This document shows positions 55,127 to 64,000 of a stretch of DNA of 64,000 nucleotides, one piece after another. A program made the position numbers and the translations under genes. The number at the start of each line of letters is the position of its first letter. The first letter of the stretch is position 1. The notes beneath the pieces were generated by a model. The model worked only from the letters and a program-made list of their open reading frames with translations. It ran no database searches and had not been told where the DNA came from. Source of the stretch: Elmis aenea (taxonomy: Eukaryota; Arthropoda; Insecta; Coleoptera; Elmidae); contig OX393581.1 of assembly GCA_947652605.1 (NCBI GenBank), positions 13,830,640 to 13,894,639 on the forward strand, given 5' to 3'.

Positions 55127-56540
55127 GGACCAAAAGTCACTTTAAATTTCTTTACACCCCGTATTACTGGTTGGACCAAAAAACACTTTAAATTTCTTTT
55201 TCTAAATTTTGTAAAAACATATTGAATTAGAAAACTATTTGTACGTTCCGATAATTTTTTATATTAAGTAAGTATTGAAATTACCATAAGGATTTGGAGT
55301 GGAGCACGGAGCTGGAGCACGGAACAGTGGAGCAATGGGTTTTTGCCCGGAGCTGGAGCGGAGCAAATCATATTAATTGCTCCACTGCTCCAGTTTATTA
55401 TGTACAATTTAAAAAAAACATTTTTATTCATTTTTTCAACCTTTAAAGATCAATAATTTGTTCTTACAAACATTTATTGAACTTAACGTTTGTCAGGGTC
55501 AAATATTGTAATTTTTGACTCATTTACACATATTCGATAACATCAAAGCTTGATCTTTAATTAAAAAACTTATTTTAAACATTTTATCAATATTTGGAGC
55601 ATGGAGCGGAGCTGGAGCAGGCAGATCGATATCGGAGCGGAGCAATTAAAAAATTGGACCGCTCCAAACTCCTGGAAATTACATCCATTAAATGTCCGCC
55701 TTCTTATCGTTCACATATTTGAGCTTTTTTCACGGCTTTTGTTATTACTTTAACCCTGTTTTAACTTACTCAAAGTGTTTGGCTTATCCATATACCTAAA
55801 CCCACTCTTTCAGATAGTCTCGTAAAAAATTGTCCGGTGCTGTAAGGTCAGGCGATCTCGCAGTCTACAGTACGTTTCCAAACTTGAAAGTAAGGCGATT
55901 TGGAAAAAAAATCACATTTCACGAGATGTGTGAGCCGTAGCACCATCTTGTTGAAACCATGTTTCGCCCATAAATATTTTTCAGCTGCAGTACCGAGAAG
56001 TTTTAAATCATTGCTCTACGTTCTTCAGAGACAAACACCACATTTTTTCTTCTCTCAAAATAGTTGACCTAATGATTTTGTTGGCAGTAACATCACACCA
56101 GTCACTTTAAGTGGATGTAAATTAATGTCTCCGATAAATAATATATGTATTCTATGATCCCCACAACCTTAAATTTTGTTCATTGGTAAAGCTGCTCAAG
56201 TAAAAAGGGACATCCTCACTCATATTTTCTCAGTAAATTCTTCGATACTTTCTGCTGGGTTAATGGAAGTGCGGGCATATTCTGCACGATGTTATTGGTC
56301 CGAGCAGTGCAACTTCTTTGCCAATTAAATTTTTCGTGGGAAAAGAAGCAATCCTTCTTTAAAATTCTTCGCAACGATGATCGTGACATCTTCAAATGCT
56401 GACTGTGTCTTATTTGTGAAGCTTCAGCTTTTTTACGTACGCCCTTACTTGCCTTATTGAAGCTTCTCTTCGCCTGAATCATGGTCTGCCACTTCGCCTT
56501 GAATCACTTGTTAATCCTGATTCTCCAACCCCAGCAAATA
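55127..56540 (-). pseudogene. Mariner transposase relic with nested hAT
   Basis: The minus strand reads QAKRSFNKASKGVRKKAEAS, then MSRSSLRRILKKD (second HTH), VPFYLSSFTNEQNLRLWGS, a degenerate VTVWC region (DWCDVTANKIIRS), FMGETWFQQDGATAHTSREM (second Asp), and finally GGHLMDVI near 55690. This is the order seen in the copy at 49342-50382. The third Asp region is frameshifted. The likely left terminus is TACTGGGGTTGGACC near 55126, with a similar TACTGGTTGGACC at 55163. A possible right end is the inverse (CTCCAACCCCAGCA) near 56522, so the boundaries are approximate. Many stops and frameshifts make it older than the 48.5-kb copy. Confidence 0.75.
55285..55674. mobile_element. GGAGC-family hAT MITE, 390 bp
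   Basis: GAAATTAC lies at 55277-55284 and 55675-55682 (8-bp duplication). The right end is GCTCCAAACTCCTG; the left is slightly altered (CATAAGGATTTGGAGTGG). GGAGC/GCTCC occur many times, for example GGAGCGGAGCTGGAGC. It interrupts the end of the mariner reading within GGHLMDVI. Confidence 0.9.
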
Positions 56541-58352
56541 ATGTCTAAATGCTGATTGCAGACCAGGGTCCCCAAATTTCCGACATTTTGGAGCCATCAA
56601 GAACGGGAAATCCTATTTCTCGGGAATTCCCTTAGAACCCGAAAACACGAGGGCAGCATTTGTAGTTTTAAAATCGCGCCGAAATTGTTTCTTAGATGAA
56701 AATTATTGAGCAGTTGTTTCTTAAGTAAATTTTCAACAATTTTCACGCGCGGATAATAAACTCAGGTATGAGTTAAAGTTTATTTTTAAGGGAGAATATA
56801 CGCTATAAAAAGCAAAATAAGCTATTTTTCATAATAAAAAAGTGATTTTTGGCCCACTTACACTGTTTGAAATAATTTCATATTTTGATGACACGCGAAA
56901 CGACCATATTTTCACCGCTTTTGTTGTATTGCTCGTTTGAAGAATGAATTATTTCTATCCTGTCGCCAGTATTTTATCCGAATTCTCCAATTTGCGTCAT
57001 CGCTGTTAATCATGCAGACAAATTATGTTGTACCCCGTCTAGTTTGACTCGGAATTATGGGATTTGAAACCCGCCATGTACACTCGCTCGTTCCACTTTC
57101 CAACTAATATGTATTATACGTTACCTTTCTACGACGTAATTACATGTTTACAGATATTAAATTATTACAAAACGGTAATGAATCACTAATGAAGAGCGCT
57201 GTAATCGATCACTTTGCGAAGGTTACCTACGGAATTAATTATTTGTTATTCCTTGGAGAAATCCAACAACGCATGTAACGATTAAAACGGCTCGGGCTAA
57301 TTTAAAACTGGTTTTTATGGTTTATGCATAAATTCTAAGGCTTCTTTCGCGCTTAACATAACTACTTTATCACTTAACGCCGTAAAGTTTACGGTATGAA
57401 ATAATTAAGTGCCAGTTTACTCACTCTTTCAACTCTTTTGTTTAACAGTGGAATAAAGATGGAAGATAAACCTTTTGTTTTTCTCAATTACGCACAAAAC
57501 CCGACGTATAAACAACTTTTTAGAATTGCAGGAGAGGTCAGATAATTTTGTTATGCCATACAATAAAACGTTTTACTTTTTAATATGAAATTAGATACTT
57601 AATAAAGCAAAGTAAGCAACGTTTATTAAAAGGGTTCCAAACTATTTTCTAAATCTCCCTTTATATTAACGCAATTGTAATTTTTCCAAAAAGTACGTTT
57701 AAATCACTGCATACCTTTTCGATATATCATTGGTTATCTTGGACAATTTTTAACTCGGAAAATGTTTTATTGGAAAGATATAGTCTGTGACACGATAGCA
57801 CATTAGATAATTGTAATAGCCTCAATGTAGGGGTTTGTGCGCGACAAAATAAACACTTTCTTCGACACAAAGAGTTTCATCTTGACTCAGTAGGTCTTAT
57901 ATCTTCTGGAGTTAGTGATGATTGTGTATTAGCTGAAGTGGGCGCTTCTTTTATTAGAAGTGGTCTGTCAGTAACAGTGGAACAAAGAACATTTTCTTCT
58001 TAAAAGATTTCTTCATTAAAAGGTCATATACCAGCCTTACGATTTTTTAGTGCTTTTTAGACGAAGCTAAGAAGATCGTAAATTGTGACTGTCTTTTCTG
58101 GTTGCTCATGAGAAAAAAATTGTTTTGAATGTTTGTAGCCAAGACATTACTTTACTTCATCCCCTGACTGCCTCTCATCTCATCGTTTCAGTCATACCTA
58201 TAGTTTACTCCGTGGCTGTCAGCAGCTTGTCGTAGAGAAAACCTCCACCACGTCTTTTGCCGCTTCTTCACACACAGCTACTCCGTCTTCTTCTTCACAG
58301 AATATCATGTAATTGGTATATAACAATTATTATTAGATACGTTATAATAGTC

Positions 58353-58393
58353 GGGGCATGTTGTAATGTTGTGATACTGTCACAACATGCCCC
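58353..58393. repeat. 12-bp inverted repeat with adjacent direct copy
   Basis: GGGGCATGTTGT (58353-58364) and ACAACATGCCCC (58382-58393) are perfect inverses 17 bases apart. GTCACAACATGCCCC is followed about 22 bases later by GTCACAACTAGCCCC. It may be the tip of a decayed foldback repeat. Confidence 0.6.
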
Positions 58394-59674
58394 TACACAA
58401 CTGTCACAACTAGCCCCAAAGACGTCATTTCATTTGGAGTACTTTATGTCCAGATTTAAACGTCAGAATTATCCTATAAAAGTTATAAATCCAATGAAGC
58501 AACAGGTGATTTTAAATATGAAGTTGTAATATTTACCTGCAAAATTGGAGTTCATAATTTAAATATTTGTTTAACAAGATAAATGAATGATAAACCTAAT
58601 CAATAAAAAATTACTTTTCATGCAGAAAAACTTTGTTATAATGTTTACTGTATTGAAAAAGTTATTATTGATAATATTTTGTGGTTCTTTTATTGTTCTA
58701 AAACATACTTGTATGTCTTGCATAACTTCTTTGTTTTTGTTTTAATTCATATATTATCAACACCTTATTCTGAAGTTATTTTAAGTTAAATTTTACTTTT
58801 GCTGTTGAAATAATTTAGCTAAAAGTTGTAAGAGGAAAAGAACATTCCGAACGCTAGCGTTACCTACCTTAAAGAATATTGTTAGAAGGTAACTTCTAAA
58901 TACAATTGATGGAAATAACATTTCCTTATCTGTTTTAAAATAACCAAATCTGGTTAGGTGGGTTTAATTAAACCTTATAAAAGTTGGGTACTGGTTGTTT
59001 GAGAATTATCTTTCAGGCGATTTTTTTTACTACATTTCTGAAGTATTAAAGCATTGATAGAGTGAATTTTCTCGAGTTTTGATTATATTTTATTTTCTGA
59101 TTCAACACCTGCGAAAGTGTCACTTTATATGAACTTTTTACTTTTATTATTATTGCTCAATACCTGTGTAAAAGTTTTCTACAATATATTTTTTGCGTTT
59201 ACTATAAGTTTGAAAAGTTTAATACTTGTAGTAGTCACTTTTAAGAATTTTGTATGGACTTTAAAATACAATACACGTCAACTGATATTTTTATTCCGTT
59301 TTGTTCATAAAAAAGAGTGTTTTTTTTTAAGACAAATAAAAGATTTTCGTAAGTTGGGAACAAAAGTATTTTTTATTACCAGCTCTCCTCCCCCAAAATA
59401 TTGATTTTCAATTGGGGTGTTTTAATCCCGCCTCACTAGTTACGAGGGAAAAAAACCTCGCCATTTATAAACTAAAAATCATGAATGTTTTAAATTTTAT
59501 TTTCCAGAAAAACATTTATGTTTTTCTGTAAAACTGAATATGCAGTCCCCTTTATTTATGCACGTATGGCTCTATCTGAAAGAGCTTAGAACAACACTGA
59601 ATGCTTAAATTATTCTGTTCGAAAGGCCACCTATTAAGGCAAATGTTACTTAGAAGTCTCTAATATTTTATAAA

Positions 59675-59887
59675 CTATTTTTTTTTTTTTATTTTACGGC
59701 CTTTTTTGTTTTGTTTAATTTTGTTTCCTCCTTGGAACATTATGAAAGCGTTACTCTGATGGGGTATGATTTTTTTTTGTACCATGCTTTTATCCCCATT
59801 GAAGTAATGCTTCACTGGATCAAATCCGTCAGCTTTCAGTTTCCGTAAAACTTTAAAACAGCTGCCGCTGACACGTTTAAATAACAA
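59675..59887 (-). other. Unrecognised 70-codon frame ending in an A-tract
   Basis: On the minus strand the frame reads, in part, VSGSCFKVLRKLKADGFDPV and YFNGDKSMVQKKIIP, then SNAFIMFQGGNK. It ends in a long A-rich tract with AATAAA (59675-59700 on the plus strand shows T-runs). The composition is more protein-like than other short frames here, and the A-tract would suit a retrocopied 3' end. I do not recognise the protein. It may equally be chance. Confidence 0.25.
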
Positions 59888-60719
59888 AATTCAATGATCC
59901 ATTCGTCAATAAATCAATGTATCGGTAGTGCATATGTCTCCGTCACCGGTAAAAGTCAACTGAAACGGGAGTGTAGCCGCTTGTCACCACATATCACCCG
60001 CCGTACGCAGCATTGAGCGATAACACAAATGCGGCGTAATTGCGATTTTGTTTTAATTAATAACTGTAACGTGTCTGTGTGTCGTTATCCGCCTACTGTA
60101 AATCAAAATTAATTGATATATAGCATTGTTAATATGTGTTTGTTGTCGCTGAAAGCTTGTAGCCTTTTTGTAGTTCCTATGCCAACCGCGAAGTTAACGT
60201 GTTGCTTGTCAACCCACGTATCGTAATCATGTTAACTTGATGTTAATGGATTTTTGCAGCTAACTACATGCACCACAACTGCTCTATTTCATGCTAAGCA
60301 ATCATAACAAGCGTATGTTGATTAGCAAACTGGACCATTAATCAACAAAGAGCTGCGAGGTGTTTGTCTAAGAAAATGAGCCGCCAATAGAAGGGTGGAC
60401 TTTAATTTAAGCGAGGCCTATCTCAAAATGTATCTAATTCCTATTTAAATAGAGCTTACGAAGTAGATAAATAGGGCGTAAACTAGGTGTGCTGCTTAAA
60501 ATTGACGAGTCGTTAAACAACTTGTCGGTAGTAGTTCACTTCGTTCTGACTTGATACGGCTCGAGTTATTTCGCCAAAAGTTGAAAGTCAAAATATCGTT
60601 TACATTCGAGTAGACGGAAGGGTATTGTACAGTTTAATACTCATTTAGAATTTGTGGCGAATCATCAAAAATTAATAAGCGGGTTGTTCGAATAAGACTA
60701 TCACATCGTCTATAAAAAC

Positions 60720-61124
60720 CAGGGGTTTGGAGCGGAGCACAGAGCACTGGAGCTATGGGTTTTTGCCCGGAGCAGAAGCGGAGTCCGGGGCAAATAATTT
60801 TGATTGCTCCACTGTTCCAGTTTATTATATGTTATACAATTTTAAAAAAACGACTTTTTTTTTCATCTTTGAAGATCAATAATTTGTTCTTAAAAACATT
60901 TAACTTCACTTGTTTGTTAGGGTCAAATATTGTTATTTTTGACCAACTTTTACATATCCGATAAAATTAAAACTTTGTTTTTAAAAACAATTTTTTCAAT
61001 CAAAAAACTTTTTTTTATAAATGTTAAAAATATTTGGAGCATGGAGCGGAGCTGGAGCAGGCATTTTGATGCTGGAGCGGAGCTGGAGCGGAACAATTAA
61101 AAACTGGACTGCTCCAAACCCCTG
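60720..61124. mobile_element. GGAGC-family hAT MITE, 405 bp
   Basis: ATAAAAAC lies at 60712-60719 and 61125-61132 (8-bp duplication). The ends are CAGGGGTTTGGAGCGG and CTGCTCCAAACCCCTG. It carries GGTTTTTGCCCGGAGC and GGAGCATGGAGCGGAGC, shared with 55285-55674. The frame at 60755-60964 is chance. Confidence 0.95.
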
Positions 61125-61214
61125 ATAAAAACTAAGTCATGTTTTTAAAGAAAAAATTGCCAATATCGTATTACCTAATAGATTATTCGTATTTATTAAT
61201 TACAGGCCAGTACA

Positions 61215-61780
61215 ATTAACAATTTCAAATCCTACTTAGGTTCAATAATTAACACACATAGCAACATAAAACCTGAGATCAATGCAAAAATATAGCAGCA
61301 AATGGGCTTTTTCAATCTCTAAATAAAACTTTCATTCGAAAAAAAATATGGATACAAAAGCCAGAGTCTTAAACAGTATATTTGCTTCTGAACTAACTTA
61401 CTGAGACGAAATTTGAGTTCTAAATGACATAACTAAAAGCAGGTTACAAGCAAGTGAAATGAAATATTTTAGAGCACCTGTAGATGTAACTAGAAGGAAC
61501 AGAATTAACAATAAAATTATACGAGGATGGTTCAACGTTGATCCTATGGAGAGCAAAATTAAAAAGAGGCAGCTAAGGTGGATGGGTCATCTCACAAGAA
61601 TGACAGAAAGTAGAATAGTAAAACAAGTATGGAAAGGGGGTTTTGTCGAAAGGAGAAAAAGAGGCAGGTCCAGAAGAACCTGGAATGGGGAGATATCCAA
61701 GATATTTAAGAAAAAACACCAACATGGAGACAAGCGGAAATGTTTGCGAGGGACAGACGGGGGTGGAGAATTTTCGTGAA
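61215..61780 (+). pseudogene. LINE thumb and C-terminal relic
   Basis: The plus strand reads SYLGSIINTHSNIKPEINAK, then after frameshifts SEMKYFRAPVDVTRRNRINN, KIKKRQLRWMGHLTRMTESR, RKRGRSRRTWNGEIS. These are the YLGS.I, EMKY.R...GVTR.DR.RN, QLRWMGHL.RM and RGR...TW blocks of insect LINE ORF2, closest in style to the LINE at 8284-9221. The last 106 codons (61459-61779) are still open. The RT core is missing, and stops break the part before 61459. Confidence 0.85.
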
Positions 61781-64000
61781 CCTTCGCTCCTCTACAGGGG
61801 ACGGATACTAATAACTGACTAGCAAACTAATAACATATTACCACAATATATTTTTACCCTCGACTTGCTGTTTCAAGCTACACAAACATTGGAGTAGCGA
61901 TTTAGCAAGCATATTCATAACAATTTGCGAAAAGAGTCGGTCAAATAGGTCGAATCAGATAAGGAAACGATTTTTTTGTATATCCGTTTTTGCATGAGGA
62001 AAACTGCCCAAAAATGTTTTATATAGGATGATCCATAATTTTTTAACCATTGTGATCACGAAGACTATACAGCTATATAGAGACAGTAATCGGGAAGAAA
62101 TGTACGAAATGCTGAGGTGTTTTCAAATCTTCTTTTAAAGTGTTTTAAAAAATCGATATTTCATTTTCTAGTATGTTTCGGAATGCTATCAATCTAATGG
62201 TGTACTTTCTAACATTCGAATTTGTTAATTAATGCACACAGTTCGTCTTCGTTATTTTCTATAAAATTAAAATTCTATACAGTTTTTATTTTTTTCTCAT
62301 TTTTTGTGTGTGTAAAGAAAATGTTAATATTATGGGAACTGGAGACAGGTCAAAAATAATAGCAAATCTGTGACTATTTTGTTTATTTAGCTCGGGGGCT
62401 TTTTTATTATTTTGCGTTAAGGGTTTTATCTCATTTTGCGTTGAGGGTTTCTTTAATTTAGTAACTCCACTATGGTTCTAATATCTTTAATACGCATGTT
62501 CTTGCTGCGTTGAGAACGAGTTATTTGGTCTTTATTTAAGACTTAATGGCATTAACGTTTGCAACCTTAATATTATTTTACACAATGTTCAAAAGAAAAA
62601 ATTAAAGGTTGCTGTGGAATCATTTTTTAATAGATAATATTGCTAGAATATAAAGAATATATTTTTTCACCACGGTGCTCGAAATTTGATTTTCCTGAAC
62701 CCCAGCGTTCTGGGTGGCGACAAAGTGTTCTGTTAAGGGAACAGATTCATTAATAAAAAATAATTTTAGTTACGTATGTTAAACAAGTGCACGCCTTTAA
62801 GCTAGTTTTGCACTCTTCCTGTGTTTTTGTTAAATTACCACCGTTTACCGAATTCTCAAGTCCGACAACCAAATATCTTGTTTTGACAACCTTTGTACAA
62901 AGGTTGAACCCTTGTGTTATCCAACTTCAAAGCTTCTTGGTTGTTTTCTTCGCCGTCTCTATGTAGCACACGCCCACCATCACTCGTTTGTTTATTATTT
63001 AATCAACACGGTCACCAGTCGCGGAAACGGAGCCGGTTAAGACGTTTTAATCATTTAGATTAACTGTGGCACGCAAAGTGGAATAAATTAGTTATGTAAC
63101 AACACTTTTCAATGTGCGTAATACATTCTTTAGAAATCGGCTCCCCAGCGGACCCGTTTGCAGAGAGAGGCGGAACGGGTGTCCTTCCCCTCTCCTCTTC
63201 TTCCGTTCGAGCGGTAAGAGGCCAGCAATTGAAATGGCCGACCGATGTTGGTGGACTAAACTTGTAAGGTGGATTTGATGTCAGTCCGTTTAAAGATTTA
63301 TAACAGTTACGTAATCGTACCGTATCGCTGATAAATAATCTTTCGTTATACAACTAAGCAGGAAATTACTGGCTTTTTATTGGGGCAAAAACTCTGGTTG
63401 CGAAAGAGTATTAGCGGTGTTTCCTATTCCATCAATGATACAGCAGCTGCTGCTTCTACTTGGAGTGTTTGTTGAATTTTTTTATTCACACTTCAGTACA
63501 CAACTGTGTTTACAATCCTTTGTGGTCGCTTTTTTGATACACCGTAATTGATTCGTCAAACATGTTTGAAGCAAATAATAATAAGTATTATATATTTTAT
63601 AAATGTGTAAACATATTTTGTAACATTGCTTAAAGACATGTCTTATGATAACATAAAAAATGCTGACATTTGAGTCATTAAAGTTTTGAGAGTTTCAAAC
63701 CTGACTGCTTAAATTTCATGAAATATGGTGTTTCAGGTTAAGCGCCGATTCAAGTGTATTTTTAGGTTTTTGGCTTTTCAGACGGACGCATGGACATGCT
63801 TTTTTTCTTAATCCTGCTGTTTTCTTCCATTACACTACACGCTCATAGTCCATCGGGTCGTAGTGACCCAATGATGCTGTAGAATATAAAAAATTGATGG
63901 CATGCCACGAGTTAAACATAAAAATCAGTACCGTAGAATAGGGCTACTTGGGACGGTAGGGTAACTTGGGACAAAATGATATTCTCACCTAAAAATTTTG
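61781..64000. other. Unique stretch to the window end
   Basis: Mostly AT-rich. The part at 62820-63350 is GC-richer; a 97-codon minus frame there (63060-63353) shows no recognisable domain. Near 62694-62756 there is hAT-like CCCAGCGTTCTGGG sequence. The window ends in a short duplication of (C/T)TACTTGGGAC-type sequence at 63948-63972. Confidence 0.3.

Larger units (their letters stand above)
56541..60711. other. Long unique stretch
   Basis: A hAT-like start CAGGGTCCCCAAATTTC lies near 56564 without a partner. The blocks at 57000-57370 and 59930-60560 are GC-richer and lack ORFs. Frames at 58257-58529 and 59117-59404 show no protein features. See the separate entries for 58353 and 59675. Confidence 0.3.

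Noticed and set aside
63060..63353. 97-codon minus-strand open frame in GC-richer DNA
   Set aside because: No recognisable domain or splice context; longer frames are expected where stop codons are rarer because of GC content.

Overview
The window is a 64-kb stretch of AT-rich animal DNA, most likely from an insect. I infer this from the repeat content: mariner-type elements with TA|CAGGGTG ends, hAT elements with CAGTGGCGTAGC ends, Jockey-type and endonuclease-RT LINE remnants, and a tRNA-like SINE. A beetle or related insect would fit, but the sequence does not settle the order. There are no bacterial genes, operons, ribosome binding sites or CRISPR arrays. I found no intact host protein-coding gene and no convincing multi-exon gene. 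The window reads as intergenic DNA or the inside of a very large intron, heavily colonised by transposable elements.

Layout. 0-6 kb: a small hAT element with a locally duplicated left flank, a LINE reverse-transcriptase relic, a 47-bp perfect duplication, a ~112-bp tandem array interrupted by a MITE, and a three-unit ~230-bp tandem array. 7.2-10 kb: a 2.75-kb mariner-like foldback element whose two arms carry inverted copies of the start of its own transposase, with a LINE inserted between them. 11.9-13 kb: a three-level nest, LINE containing SINE containing hAT MITE. 14.4-19 kb: half of a long-arm mariner-like element, a PIF/Harbinger-like element, a hAT MITE and an LTR-like unit holding a 22-bp minisatellite. 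21-29.6 kb: two inverted ~400-bp LTR-like repeats, two LINE relics, a long-arm MITE, a second PIF-like copy and a broken mariner. 30-36 kb: a candidate recursive splice site or micro-exon at 30.37 kb, a hAT inside a hAT, a hAT transposase relic, and two more hAT MITEs, one holding a 60-bp near-perfect palindrome. 40-46.9 kb: GGCC-capped palindromes, more long-arm elements and a hAT element with GATTTAAATC palindromes. 48-56.5 kb: a DD41D-type mariner relic with a hAT inside it, a long-arm element split by a LINE, and a second mariner relic with a different hAT at almost the same place in its coding sequence. 60.7-61.8 kb: a GGAGC-rich hAT MITE and a LINE C-terminal relic.

Many insertions can be ordered because target-site duplications are intact: 8 bp for hAT, TA for mariner-like, and 3 bp (TGA/TAA/TTA) for the PIF-like family. 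No autonomous, intact transposase or reverse transcriptase is present, so nothing here looks able to move by itself. The unique DNA between repeats includes several GC-richer islands that could be conserved non-coding sequence. The best hint of host gene structure is the plus-strand splice-site pair near 30.37 kb.
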